Positions 33,962 through 46,386 are shown, counted from the first letter of the stretch. The stretch is DNA of 64,000 nt from Catonia carolina (GCA_035578175.1 JAQMRL010000003.1:110449319-110513318), one strand, 5' to 3'. Numbers and translations: made by a program. Notes: generated by a model from the sequence alone, not told the origin.

Positions 33962-34380
33962 TGTTATATACTGGGGTAAACTTGGTAATACTTAACCCAA
34001 AGTGATGTTTTGTCAATTTTATCGAAATCGTTTTTCGCAGCAGAAACATTTTTTATTTCTAAAACTTGTTTTTTAAGTAATTCGGGCAGGAAGTCTATGT
34101 TGACACTGAAAGGATCCGTTATGGCGGGTAAAGCTATCTCGAAGTCCCGCGCCCCCCTTGACGTGTCTTCACGCCTCCCTTGGGGGGGGGGCGCCCCCAC
34201 TTTGGGAACCGTTGTGGTAGAGGGTGGGTGTTGGTATGGCCTTGATGACAAATGTCTCTGTCGGTACACCGCCACAAGCCTACCACCCCTCTAGGAACTA
34301 TTGGCGGCTCCCCCTGTCGCTACGTCGGAAGCTATGATAGCCGGCAGCACAGTACCTAATCAAAGTGGGCGAAGGTGACA
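33962..34380. mobile_element. GC-rich LTR-like element A, copy 2
   Basis: It starts TGTTATATACTGGGG and ends GAAGGTGACA, as at 7197-7970, but is only 419 bp. Shared interior phrases include GGCCTTGATGA and AGCCGGCA(A/G)CACAGT. Its right end abuts a HINE fragment at almost the same HINE position as copy 1. No target duplication was found. ORFs on both strands lack known domains. Confidence 0.45.
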
Positions 34381-34726
34381 AGTGAATGATGCATAATGTA
34401 AACCAACCTTAGTTTGACTTAATAATACGGAAAATCACTTTTCCACGCTAGACTAGGCTCTACAGAGAAAAATGCTGACAGATAAAAGTTGTAGATCTTT
34501 TACTTTCCTATAAATATGGTTATATACTTTTAGTCGTTCAATTCATACTAAGGCCGAAATCTTAAAAATCCATATTTTAAATTCCTATAATTTTGATTCC
34601 CTAAAACACATTTATTAAGACGAAAATCCTTAAAAGAAAATATTTTTTTCCACGAGAGAACAGCTTCCCAAAGAATTTAAACAGACATAACAGACATGTT
34701 GCTTACCCAATCATGTAAAAATAAAA
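34381..34726 (+). mobile_element. HINE fragment, diverged
   Basis: It picks up the family at AGTGAATGATGCATAATG and continues through AGGCTCTACAGAGAAAAATG to GCTTACCCAATCATGT. The start is cut at the LTR-like element and the end at the next HINE. Confidence 0.78.
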
Positions 34727-35541
34727 ATCTGCTGTGAAACACTCACACAACTTTCCTTGCCAATACAAATAATGAACAATATAACCTAACAGTAGTAATA
34801 AAACATTAGAAATAAACAAAAAAATTAACTCATTTAATCGTGAGTAAATGATGCAAAATTAAAATCAACCTCAGGTTGGTTTAATAAGACTACGAAAAAT
34901 CACTCTTTCGTGCTAAACTAGGCTCCGCAGAGAAAAATGCTAAATAAAAGTTCTAGATCTTTTATTTCCTATAAACTCGGTGATATACAGTTTTGTCGTT
35001 AAATGCACACTAAGGCCGAAATTTTAAAAATCCATATATTACAGATTTTCATGAAAAAAAACCAGAAAATCATTAATTACCGCTAAACTAAAACATACTA
35101 AGTACAAAGGAATGTTTAGAATAAATGTTGTAGGTTTTTAAAAATGTTCTACAACTTTAATCATTTACACTTTTGGCCAAAAATTTATATTTAGGCAGCA
35201 ATCTTAAAAAAAAACACTTTTTCTTCGAGAAACAAGCCTCTCCAAGAATTTCAGGAAACATGGCGCCTACCCTATCTTGTAGAGCATGAAAATGTAGTTA
35301 ATAAGGCGATTTCTAAAAAATTCGTACGAGCCGTTTTATAAAAAATTCCATAAAGGTGAAAGATGATAAAAACACTACTTCCGGTTAACCGATTTAAATA
35401 AAAATGTTAGTGACCGGGTCCTGTAGTGGGACCTAATTTAAGTTTCAAGTTTCAACTTCGTACGATATTCCTTTCTTAATGTATTTTGTTCACACACAAA
35501 CACACACTGAGACACATTCACGGACAAACACAAAACACAAG

Positions 35542-35586
<45 letters not shown>

Positions 35587-35730
35587 GGTTCAAATCGCTA
35601 AAACATGTTTGTTGGGTTTAGGGGGTCAGAAAACGTGTATAGCCAGTGAAAACTCAATTTCAAAAAATCGACATAAAAGCAATGTTTTCCTTACTATTTT
35701 ATATTCATAAGGCAACAGAAAATAAAAATT
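34727..35730 (+). mobile_element. HINE copy, old
   Basis: From TCTGCTGTGAAACACTCAC to GGCAACAGAAAATAAAAATT. It is noticeably more diverged than other copies and has a long CA/CG tract at 35540-35585. Confidence 0.88.
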
Positions 35731-36235
35731 TATTTTTTTTATCGGTCTTATAAATATTACAACAATGTTAAATTATTTAATAATATTTTCAATGGTTTCT
35801 ACAGCAACATAAAAATATTTCATTTCTATCTGGTATTTCATCTGATTAACTACGTTTTTTAAAATGTTTCTATATTAATATATCTTATCGGCATCCATTG
35901 TGTACTGGTTCATGTGAAATAGATGCAAAACGGATAGTTCTGGTTTCGACTACCGATGATTTTTTGAAACAACGTTATGTGACATGCAAAATAAACAACG
36001 AGCATCTTGGTAAGGGAATTTCTGACATCGTTTCTCCAATCCTGCGTTAGGCCCTAAGGGGCATCGTGACGCGACGCGATGGGAGGGACGGACGTTATTC
36101 GGGAGTTACACTTTTACAATACACGCGAGCACTTGCCACGGTCCGTTCGTGTCCGCGTGCACGTACATGCTCGTGCCTGTGCAAAGCGGTCAACAACACA
36201 AACAAACACCAACACATATTACACATTACACTCAC
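35731..36235. other. No gene seen
   Basis: AT-rich to about 36040, then a short CpG-containing patch (GTGACGCGACGCGATGGGAG) leading into CA-rich DNA. Confidence 0.45.
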
Positions 36236-36259
36236 ATTACTTTACAACACACATACATT

Positions 36260-36290
<31 letters not shown>

Positions 36291-36378
36291 TTACTCATTA
36301 CACATACACACACATTACTTAACACACACACATACATACATCACACATAACACACACACACACACACACACACAGCTA
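36236..36378 (+). repeat. CA/ATTACACA microsatellite
   Basis: Several runs of CACACA separated by TACATTACTCATTACACA-type units. The ORFs over it are repeat artefacts. Confidence 0.9.
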
Positions 36379-36833
36379 CACCACATGTATGTTTGCATAC
36401 ATACTACACCACGCACATGCGCAATGTTTACAAAAGGCAGATCCGTTTTCTGCTTAGTAGTTTACAACGTGCATGTGTCTGGAATACAGACAAATGGGTC
36501 TTTCGCAGGAGGGGAACGATGTCGCTTTTTCACGACATTTTGAAAATAATAAAAATTGAATTTATTCCCCTACATGTTTTCTCAGAATAATTTTTCGCCA
36601 AAAATGAACAAGTTTTTACAAATGAATATCCCTATATTCATAATCTACGTGTACACAATAACTCTCCTAGTTAATCCGTAATAGGTAGAACGTTGGTTTT
36701 CTCTCCGCCTTTTTTAAATATTTAGCTCGCCATTTTGTTTGAGGTTATTTGCACGGCTGATACTTGTGGTAGTTGTTATAGCTGTCATTGTGTGGAGTGG
36801 TTGTTAATTCATTTTCGGGTTATTTATTAGGGC
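36379..36833. other. No gene seen
   Basis: Mixed-composition DNA. A CGCCATTTTG motif at about 36731 (YY1-like on the minus strand) is the only feature noted. Confidence 0.4.
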
Positions 36834-37183
36834 TGTTGTTGTTTAGGTCAACAGCCGAAAGGCTGGTTTGAACCTCTAGAGGTTTTACTAAGGAAAAACG
36901 AGGAGTAAGGTGGTTTACCATTGCCTTCCTCACTGAGTTGAAAGAGTATGCTTATCAGCATGCCAGGCCCTCCGAAAAGCACTCACTTTCCACCCTGCAA
37001 ATGACACCTTCACTTCATTCACCACAGGGTCTGGCTGCATAGTGAAATTCATTACTCTCAGAGGAGATAACTCTGACTAGTGTCTTTTACACCTCTACCT
37101 CTTCTGTTCTTAAATAGTTCAGTCATATAAGTGGCTGACTATGTGATAAGAAACAGAACTATTTTTTTTTTAGCCCTGGACCT
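36834..37183 (-). mobile_element. SINE-2, 5'-truncated
   Basis: Tail TTGTTGTTTAGG on the left, truncated at TAGCCCTGGACC on the right. It is flanked by TTATTAGGGCT on both sides (about 36823-36833 and 37189-37199), a target duplication. Confidence 0.88.
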
Positions 37184-37199
37184 ATCCCTTATTAGGGCT

Positions 37200-37886
37200 A
37201 CCGGGCGTTATTTGTGGTGCCGGCCTTTTCGACCATCGCGCGTTTAGTTACGCTATTCATTTTTACTCACAACATCTTCCAAAATCTTTTTGTATTGTAT
37301 CAGTATTATTGTTCCTATCATCATAAATAACTATTTATAAACTTAACCGTACGTTATTTTTTTTCATTACCATTACAGTGTGTCTTGTCTATCTCCATTT
37401 TTGTTTCTAACATAATATGTTTTTGTACATAATATGTCTGGTTTTTTATGTACCTAAATAACTGTCGTGATAATTATTTTGTAAATGAATCCTTAGACGA
37501 AATCTCTGACTATGAACTTGAAATAAGTGGGGACGAAACAGACGAAGAAGACGTTCCACAAGAATCAGAAATGATGCGGACAGACACAGTGGCTGCCGTC
37601 CGAAATATTCGGTTAGATGTTGTAGCAGACTGTTTTTTATTGACACGTTCAATTGAAATTTAGTATCTGTTATTATATTAATACAACGATTTCTAAATGT
37701 GAAGCTAATGTTCTAAAACTGTATTTACTTGAAGGAGCGTGCAGTCATCACCACAGTGCTACAGTTAGCCAAGAAGATCTCGTTACCAGAGGCGTTTTAA
37801 TTGTCTACGTTGAGCACCCGGTATCGCCCTAGTGTACATGTTTTGTATGAGAGGGTTGTTATAAAATTCAAATTTTTCATGCATTG
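37200..37886 (+). other. Region with a short acidic ORF (37446-37663); no confident gene
   Basis: A 71-codon frame contains NESLDEISDYELEISGDETD and EEDVPQESEMM. Such acidic N-terminal stretches occur in piggyBac-type transposases, but no catalytic sequence follows and no TTAA-bounded inverted ends were found. It may be a relict, a host exon or chance. Confidence 0.25.
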
Positions 37887-38032
37887 TTTTTACTTTCTCT
37901 TGCCTATATGAATATATAGGAAGGAAAGTATTGTTTTCATGTCGATTTTTCGAAATCGAGTTTTCACCGGATCTATACGTTTTCAGACCCCCTGAACCCA
38001 AAAAACATGTTTTTAGCGATTGGTCTGTGTGT

Positions 38033-38075
<43 letters not shown>

Positions 38076-38884
38076 TGTGTGTGTGTCTGTGTGTGAACAG
38101 AATATCTCAAGAACGGAACATCGTACGAACTTGAAACTTGAAACTTAAGTTACATACCACTACCGGACGCGACACGAACATTTTCATCAAAATCGGTCAA
38201 CCGGAAGTAGTAGTAACTTAGTTTATTCGTATAATTTTTCAGTTTTTTGCGATTTTCTCAAAAACTGGTCCTACGATTTTTTTTAAAATCGCCTATTTTA
38301 CTCAATTTTTTATTCTCTACAAGATAGGGTAGGCGCCATGTTTGCTGAAATTCTCGGTGAGGCTGTTTTCACGTAAAAACGTTGTTTTTTTAAGATTACG
38401 GCTTTAATATAAATTTTAGCGCAAAAACTTATATAATAAAAGTTGTAGAGAGTTTAAAAACCTACAACTTCTGTTTCAAACATTTTTTTGTATGACGCTT
38501 AGTTTAGCAGTAATTAGCGATTTTCTGATTTTTTCTCACGAAAACGTGTGAAAAATCGATTTTTTAAAGATTTTGGCCTTAGTATGCATTTTACGACAAA
38601 AGTGTATATAACCAAATTTATAAAAAATTAAAAGATCTACAACTTTTATTAAGACCATTTTTCTCTAAAGAGCCTAGTTTAGAGAGAAAGAGTGATTTTC
38701 CGTATTTTTAAACCAAACTGAGTTCGAATTTCATTTTGCGTGTTTCACTCATGATTGAAATATGGTTATATTTTTGAGATTAGTTGTTTGTTTATTTCTA
38801 ATGTTTTATTACTAATGTTAGGTTTATTGTTAATTATTTATATTGGCAAGAGAAAGTTGTGTGAGTGTTTCACACCAGATTTTT
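37887..38884 (-). mobile_element. HINE copy
   Basis: Full-length: ACTTTCTCTTGCC at 37892 to CACACCAGATTTTTTTTT. It has a long TG tract (about 38025-38090) and an insertion-like AACTTAG near 38215. Confidence 0.92.
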
Positions 38885-39600
38885 TTTTAAATAGATTAAC
38901 AAAAACGCAATTTAGCATGTGCGATACTTGGCCTATGTGTGGAAAGAACAAACTCTGGGTTATTTATTGTGGCTGAGCTACAGACAACGGCGCTAACGCA
39001 TATCAGTGTTCGACACTGCATAACTTTGATGTTATTAATAGAGACTATAGTTTTTAGCTTCATATTTTATACGGCTATAAACTTTTATTACTTTTATTAC
39101 GTTTTTTTACCTTAAATACGTAAGTAAATTCAGATTAAAAATTCAAAAAATTTTTCATAACAAAACTTTTTAAATGTTGTTAATTACATGAGTAAATTAT
39201 AAAAAAATTACAAACAAATAAATATATATGTTATAAATATTTGTTTGTTTTTCAATTAAAATAACAAGTAGCTACTACAATGTTAGGCTATAGGGTAGAA
39301 GAAAGGAGAGAAACCGACGCGCGACCACATACGTTACCAAGCATAGCGTGCCCTATAATAGTTAAAAGGGAATGCATCCATGATCCATTCTTCTATTAAA
39401 ATTTCAGTCTGCAACACTCACACGACTTTATTATGACAATGTTAATAATATATATTATAATATATGTTTGGCCGTTATTAATTCTGGCAACTTTTCTTTT
39501 ACGAGATCCAAACTTTTCTAACTTCTAAAAGGAGGAAAGTTGCGCGCCTCCACGTGGTACGGCTGGATAGCTTGAGAAGTAATGGATCAAATTCTCAAGT
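38885..39600. other. No gene seen; HINE end fragment at about 39405-39445
   Basis: AT-rich. At 39405-39445, CTGCAACACTCACACGACTTT followed by ATTATGACAATG resembles a worn HINE TCTGG end. At about 39290-39355 TATAGGGTAG and CGTGCCCTATA face each other, possibly the ends of a tiny element. Confidence 0.4.
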
Positions 39601-39619
39601 GAACTAAAACAGAATTCCT

Positions 39620-40075
39620 CGCTGGTTCACACCAGAGTTGTATCCTTGAGACTTCGTGTCTCTAAGCTGGATAAAATTTCGGAGCCAATACTAGACACAA
39701 TTAGGAAAAAACGAATCTCCATTTTGGGCCATATCCTTAGAACACCGGAGAACAGAGTACTTAGACGGCTTATTGAAAGTGTCTGGGATTTTAAAATCGG
39801 TTTGAACTGGACGAAGGAGGTCAAGGAGGACTTGGAAAGGTTTGGGTTGACGCTGGAGGATGTGAGGTTCAAGTCTGAAAGTTATAGAAAGTTTAAGGAT
39901 CTGGCTTTGGAACCGGAAACCAAGACTAGAAGAGTGCAGAGGGTGACGGAAGAACTCCGGGCTCAGAGATCACAAAGAATGAGGGAATACTGGGTAAAGA
40001 TCAAGGCTCAGAGATCGAAGTAGAGTCTTTCATGTTGTGGCTGAAGTGGTCCATTGTGGCCTCACAAGTAAAAAA
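39620..40075 (+). pseudogene. LINE ORF2 C-terminus and 3' end
   Basis: The frame reads IRKKRISILGHILRTPENRV, then NWTKEVKEDLERFGLTLEDV, then ELRAQRSQRMREYW, with a stop at 40021-40023. The 'GHILR.PE' and 'W..EV.EDL...' motifs are typical of the C-terminal end of RTE-like and related non-LTR retrotransposon proteins. After the stop there is about 45 bp, then an A run and (AT)n, consistent with the 3' tail. Confidence 0.85.
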
Positions 40076-40239
40076 AAAAAATATATATATATATGTTTAA
40101 TCGTATGTAATCATTTACATAAATGAAAAACATGAACCAAATTTTATTCATGAGTGACTAAACGATTATCATCCTCTGTTCGACCTAATTATACAGAAAT
40201 TCACTAATTGACGCTAAATTAAGTTCTATAAAATAAATA

Positions 40240-41030
40240 CGAGGTGTGGCTATTAAATAACGAGACTGACCTAGTAAAAAATTTTAGCTTTATTTTATAC
40301 ATAATCAATTATTGTCATCTTTAATATACACTCCTTCTCTATCCCTACAACGCGCCGTGGAATTTTTCATTGTTTGATACAGTGCTGGAAGTCATCTTAT
40401 GTCAGCTCTTTCAGGACACGTGCCGCTTTCTCTTTTACAGCTTCCATAGACTCAAATCTTGTCCCTTTTAATGCAGATTTTACCTTAGGGAACAGGTAGA
40501 AGTCACATGGTGCAAGATCTGGTGAATAAGGTGAATGTTCTAACACTGAGATATTGTACTTGGCTAAGAATCTCTTGACAGATAACGCGGAATGAGCTAG
40601 CGCATTGTCTTGGTGGAGAACCCAAGATTTGTCCTTCCACATTTCGGGACATTTTTTCCTTACTCTTTGACGTAGCACTTGTTTAAATAAAGCACCTCAA
40701 GGTAGTAATACTGATTAAGTTTTTGATCTTCAGGAACCCATTGAAGGTACACAATCCCATGGGTATTAAAAAAACAATCATCATTGCTTTAAATTTTAAC
40801 TCGCTAATTTGAGCATTTTTGGCTCTCGGTAAAGTTCGGTTCTTCCAGTGCATGGATTGGTGCTTCGTTTCCGGATCATAAGTAAAAAATCACGTTTCAT
40901 CACATGTTATTATCGTTTCCAAAAAATTCGGGTCGTTTTCAATCGCGTACAAACTGTCAGTAAGTGAAGATGACTTCCAGCACTGCTTCCAACGATGGAA
41001 AATTCGCATGGAGCTTTGTAATGATAGAGA
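40240..41030 (-). mobile_element. Mariner pseudogene, DD34D, 5' end lost
   Basis: The left end next to TA (40238-40239) reads CGAGGTGTGGCTATTAAATA, a known type of mariner inverted repeat. Read leftward the element encodes SLYAIENDPNFLETIITCDE followed by a stop where tryptophan is expected. It continues FFTYDPETKHQSMHWKNRTL and, after a frameshift near 40760, VPEDQKLNQYYYLEVL. The final frame at 40397-40678 has VLHQDNALAHSALSV and HSPYSPDLAPCDFYLFPKVK with 34 residues between the catalytic aspartates. The DNA-binding region and right inverted repeat are missing after about 41030. Confidence 0.9.
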
Positions 41031-41129
41031 ATGAGTGTATATTGAAGATGACAATGAATGATTATGTATTATATAAAAATAAAACTTTCTACAACGTTAG
41101 TCTCCTTGTTTAAATAGCAACAACTCGTA

Positions 41130-42288
41130 TGTTTGAAATAAAAGTAGTAGGGTTCCTCCGCCTCTACGATTGGAAGAAGATCTCCTCCCATGGCAGAACA
41201 GCGTGAAATATCTAGGGGTTGACCTAGATAAACGATTGACACTTCGACAGCACATTGACAGCAAGCTTAGCAAGGGTAGGGCCTTGTTCGCTTTACTCAT
41301 CCCTTTGTTCCTCTCTCCTGCATACTCCTCAAAACTGAAACTTCTGATGTGCTCCTCTATCCTACGTCCTTTCCTTTTGTACGGGTCACCGGTATGGTGG
41401 CCCTTTCTCTCCAAGTCCAACAAAAGACGTACTTCAGCATACCAGAACAAAGTCCTCTGGTGCATCACACAGTTCCACTATCTTATATCCAATCGCATCA
41501 TACACGAACACCTTCTCTTCCCTTCTATGGAGGACTTTATTTACAATACCTCGAAACGGCTACACGACGCTGGGAAAACTGACGGACCCCAGATCATTCA
41601 GGACTTGTACCGACGCCCACACCCACCTGAAGTCTCTATCCCATTACCATTCCACGACTTTATCTAAATTTTAGTATGACCCACTTAACAAAATTTAGAG
41701 TTGCCACATTTTTATTCTGCCCTGTATTCCTCTTATTTGCCCATGCCCCTCCTACTTGTATGACTCACTCCCCCCAGTTGGTAGTTGTCCCCATGTTCCT
41801 ATGCATAATCACTCCACTACGGTGAAAAGAGCCGCCATTTTAAATTAATAAACACTCAGAAGATAAAAAGGCCGGTGATTATGCCAAACTCTCCCTTTCC
41901 GTCTCCCCTGAAATCATACACTAACCCCTACCTTAAATTATACCTTTAGTCCACGTTCAGTAACATGCATGCCTTCCCCTCACCAAGATAATAGACCTCC
42001 CACAAAACTGAAAAAAGGCCACTGAAAAATAAAATAAAATAAAAGAGCCGCTCTTAAACTCACTTGTCCCTTAATTTAAATTTTCCACAAATAACTTCTA
42101 AAAATAAATTACCTCCTTTCAAGTCCCAGTTCCAATGTCCCACGAACCAGAATCCTATTTCCTATTTAAACTATAAAATTCCCCCTAAATTTCTTGAGGT
42201 TGCAATTATTCTGTTATATTGTTCCCCGAGCGACCAGGTGTTCCTTAAAACGATGTCGCCATCATAGGGCTTCTTAGCCCTCTCAACC
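41130..42288 (+). mobile_element. Jockey-type LINE, 5'-truncated, with 3' UTR
   Basis: RT C-terminal coding runs to the stop at 41666-41668: SVKYLGVDLDKRLTLRQHID, KLKLLMCSSILRPFLLYGSP and VWWPFLSKSNKRRTSAYQNK. It is followed by about 620 bp of 3' UTR, the last ~350 bp of which is duplicated at 33505-33868. The UTR ends with the AGGGCTTCTTAGCCCT stem-loop. The catalytic FADD block and everything upstream are missing, as usual for 5'-truncated LINE insertions. Confidence 0.88.
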
Positions 42289-42474
42289 AGGATTCAGGAT
42301 TCAGGATTCAAAGCTGTACCGACAGTTTTGAGAATACTAAAACCAGTAGGCCTAATGCAGATATTTAAAAAAACTGAAATTCCCTTTACACTAAAACGAG
42401 AAGTATAAAATTACGAAAAATATTCGTTCTTGGTAACATGATTATTTTTCTGGGTAAACCTGCTAAATACTAAT

Positions 42475-42613
42475 TTTTACTTTCTCTTGCCTATATGAAT
42501 ATATAGGAAGGAAAGTATTGTTTTCATGTCGATTTTTCAAAATCGAGTTTTCAACGGATCTACACGTTTTCAGACCCCCTGAACCCAAATAAACATGTTT
42601 TTAGCAAATGGTC

Positions 42614-42662
<49 letters not shown>

Positions 42663-43545
42663 CGCGCGCGTGTGTGTGTGTGTGTAAGTGAGTGTGTGTG
42701 CGTGCGTGTGTGTGTATGTGCACGCGCGCGCGCGCGCGTGTGTGTGTCTGTGTGTGTGTGTGGGAACAGAATATCTAAAGAACGGAACATCGTACAAACT
42801 TAAAAGTTAAAACTTAAGCTACATACCACTACCGGACCCGACACGAACATTGTCATCAAAATCGGTTAACCGGAAGTAGTAGTTTATTCGTGTAATTTTT
42901 CACTGTTTTGCGATTTTCTCAAAAACTGGTCCTACGATTTTTTTAAATCGCCTGGTTTACTCATTTTTTTATTCTCTACAAGATAGGGTAGGCGCCATGT
43001 TTGCTGAAATTCTTGGTGAGGCGGTTTTCATGTAAAGAAATTGTTGTTTTAAGATTACGGCTTTAATATAAATTTTAGCGCAAAAATTTATATAATAAAA
43101 GTTGTAGAGAATTTAAAAACCTACAACTTTTATTTCAAACATTTTTTTGTATAATGCTTAGTTTAGCATTAATTAGCAATTTTCTGTTTTTTTTCTCACG
43201 AAAATGTGTGAAAAATCGATTTTTTGAAGATTTCGGCCTTAGTATGCATTTGACGACAAAAATGTATATAATAATATTTATAGAAAATTAAAAGATCTAC
43301 AACTTTTATTTAGAGAATTTTTCTCTACAGAGCCTAGTTTAGCGTGAAAGCGTGATTTTCTGTATTTTTAAGCCGAACTGAGGTTTATTTTCATTTTGCG
43401 TCTTTCACTCATGATTAAAAAAAGGTTATGTTTTTGAGGTTAGTTTTTTGTTTATTTCTAATGTTTTATTACTAATTTTAGGTTTATTGTTAATTGTTTG
43501 CATTGTCAAGAGAAAGTTGTGTGAGTGTTTCACACCAGATTTTTT
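42475..43545 (-). mobile_element. HINE copy with long TG/CG tract
   Basis: Full-length: ACTTTCTCTTGCC at 42479 to CACACCAGATTTTTT. The microsatellite at 42614-42765 contains two (CG)7-9 runs between TG runs. Confidence 0.92.
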
Positions 43546-43601
43546 CATTAAAATTTTTTTTTTACGTAATTTAATGTCTTTCTGGTAGATCTAGGTGTAA
43601 A

Positions 43602-44006
43602 GGACTGTTGTTGTGTGTTGTTTAGGCCTTCAGCCAAAAGGCTGGTTTAAACCTCTAGAGGCTTTACTAAGTAAAACGAGGAGTGAGGTGGTTTACCATT
43701 GCCTTCCTTACTGAATGGAAAATTACACTTATCAGCATGCCGAGCCCTCTGAAAAGCACATATTTTCCACTCTACAAATAACACCTTCACTTCATTCACC
43801 ACAGGGTCTGGCTGTATAATGAAATTCATTACTTTCAGAGGAGATAACTCTGATAAGTGTCTTTTACACCTCTCCTTCTTCTGTTCTTAAATGATTCAGT
43901 CATTTAATTGGCTGACCATGTGACAAGAAACAGAACTATTTATTTTAGCCCTGCAACTAACAGATTGAGTGTAAATAATTTGACAATCCACCTGCCTATT
44001 ATGGGC
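43602..44006 (-). mobile_element. SINE-2
   Basis: Tail TTGTTGTGTGTTGTTTAGG on the left, head CTGCCTATTATGGGCC on the right. It was inserted in the inverted duplication. GATCTAGGTG-like sequence lies on both sides. Confidence 0.88.
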
Positions 44007-44023
44007 CGATCTAGGTGATCTAT

Positions 44024-44377
44024 CAATCTGTTCGTTGCAGGGCTAAAATAAATAGTTCTGTTTCTTATCACATGGTCAGTCAATTAAATGACTGGATCAT
44101 TTAAGAACAGAAGAGGTAGAGGTGTAAAAGACACTAATCAGAGTTATCTCCTCTGAAAGTAATGAATTTCATTGTACAGCCAGACCCTGTGGTGAATGAA
44201 GTGAAGGTGTCATTTACACAGTGGAAAATATGTGCTTTTCGGAGGGCCCGGCATGCTGATAAGCATACTTTTCCACTCAGTGAGGAAGGCAATGGTAAAC
44301 CACCTCACTCCTCGATTTACTTAGTAAAACCTCTAGAGGTTCAAACCAGCCTTTCGGCTGCTGACCTAAACAACAAC
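44024..44377 (+). mobile_element. SINE-2, 5'-truncated
   Basis: It starts at CAATCTGTTCGTTGCAGG, about 40 bp into the family, and ends GACCTAAACAACAA. CTAGGTGATCTA flanks it on both sides (44011-44022 and 44378-44389). It landed in the right-hand duplicate of the previous SINE. Confidence 0.9.
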
Positions 44378-44475
44378 TAGGTGATCTAAGTGTAAAGTAG
44401 GCCTACTGAAAAACATTAAACACTGGAAGTCGAAATTTTCAGTCAAAACTATCGACAGTCTCACCTTAATCGCAA

Positions 44476-45053
44476 ATAGATTCTGATGGGTTTCGCTTAT
44501 ACTGCATACAGTTTATTCGGGTCACCCTGTAGTTGTATTGTACGATGGGATGAGGAAATTTAGGACGGGTTACGAGGGAGTCATCTACAGCGGGTAGAGG
44601 GGGCGTTGCCTTGAGTAGAATAAAATCCATTAGATAAGTACAATAACAACATTAAAGGACGCCGAGCAGGAATAATCCACTGTAAAGGGCCGAACTACCG
44701 CCACTAAGTGAGGGAGCAACGATTTCATGTCATTAATGACTCTGTCCACTTAACAGCATCTCCTAACTTCCCAGTCACGGTTATCATGTCGTCTAACCAA
44801 GGGAAGGGGGTTAAATGTATGTTGTTAAAAAGGGGGAGTAATTTGGCCACGCCCATTTTTACCCATCCTTTAGACTTCTGTTTGCCCTATCCGAAGCAGG
44901 TTACCGCTCGTAATTCTTCTTGTAATTTCTAAAATTTTTATAACCAAATATTTTTATTCCTCCCCTTTCCGCCAACTTTATATCTTTGGAATACAACGAG
45001 AAAGTATTGCGATTAACCAAAATTCTTTACCCAATTTTTAACATGTAATTAAA
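44476..45053. other. No gene seen
   Basis: Mixed sequence with a 74-codon frame (44708-44932) that has no recognisable domain. A GTCACCCTGTAG phrase at about 44520 resembles the foldback terminus but has no partner. Confidence 0.45.
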
Positions 45054-46386
45054 AAATCTGGTGTGAACACTTACACAACTTTCTCTTGCCAATGCAAATA
45101 ATTAACAATATAATCTAATTTTTTTTTGTAATCCCTAATTTGTGTACGTTGCAATCTGTTCAACTGAGAACAATAAGCAACCCCATGACCCATTGAGATG
45201 AGGATCATGTGTATGACGTGTAAATGAGGTGTAGTCTTGTACAGACTCAGGTCAACCGTTCCTGAGAGAGTATGGTTAATAGAACCCCAACCATCAAAGT
45301 ACACCGGTAACCATTGTCTAGCATTCAAATCCGTAATAAAGTAACTACCTTTACTAGGATTTCAACCAGGAACCTTCGTCTCCGAAAATCAGCTGTTGAA
45401 CAGCTGATTTTGGCGACGACTTTACCTCTAGACCAACCCGGTGGGTTACCCTAAAATTAGTAATAAAACATTAGAAATAAACAAAAACTAATCTCAATAA
45501 ACATAACCCTAACTGACGCAAAATGAAAATCAACAAGAGTTTGGCTTAAAAATGCGGAAAATCATTTATTCACGTTAAACTAGGCTCTGTAGAGAAAAAT
45601 GCTTTAAATAAAAGTTGTAGATCTTTTAATTTCCTATAACCTAAATTTGATTATATACTTTTGACGTAAAATGCATACTAAGGCTGAAATCTTAAAAAAA
45701 TTGATTTTTCACACGTTTTCGTAAGAAAAAAACAGAAAATTGCTAATTAATGCTAAACTAAGCGTTATACAAAAAAATGTTTGAAATAAAAGTTGTGGAA
45801 TTTAAAATTCTCTACAACTTTTATTATACATATTTTTGCGGTGACATACATAGGCTACTAAAGCCGCAATCTTAAAAAAACAATTTTGTAACGAGAAAAT
45901 AGTCTCACTAAGAATTTCAGCAAACATGGCGCCTACCCTATCGTATAGAGCATAAAAAATTTAGTAAACTAGGCGATTTTTAAAAAAATCGTAGGACAAC
46001 TTTTGAGTAAATCGCAAAAAAGTGAAAAATTACACGAATAAACTACTACTTCCGGTTGACCTACTTTGATAAAAATGTTCGTGTCGGGTCCGGTAGTGGT
46101 ATGTAACTTAAGTTTCAAGTTTTAAGTTCGTGCGATGTTCCGTTCTTGAGATATTCTGTTCACACACACACAACAGATATTCTGTTCACACACATGTGTG
46201 TGTGCATGCGCGCGCGCACGCACACACACACAAACCAATCGCTAAAAACATGTTTTTTGGGTTCAGGGGGTCTGAAAACGTGTAGATCCGGTGAAAACTA
46301 GATTTCGAAAAATCGAAATAAAACAATAAGTTACTATCCTTCCCATATAGGCCTACTAGGATTCATATAGGCAAGAGAAAGTAAAT
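45054..46386 (+). mobile_element. HINE copy interrupted by SINE-1
   Basis: From AAAAAATCTGGTGTGAACAC to GGCAAGAGAAAGTAAATAAG. A SINE-1 occupies about 45122-45449. Near 46165-46200 the CA tract and the motif ATATTCTGTTCACACACA are duplicated in tandem. Confidence 0.9.
45122..45449 (-). mobile_element. SINE-1, full length, inside a HINE
   Basis: Complete head (CCCACCGGGTTGGTCTAGAG), palindrome and B box. The B box is mutated to GGTTGAAATCC. The tail is GGGATTAC followed by A's on the left. It splits the HINE at its CCTAA..TTAG motif. Confidence 0.9.

Noticed and set aside
44708..44932. 74-codon ORF as a possible host exon
   Set aside because: No domain similarity, no flanking splice sites of good quality, and ordinary base composition.
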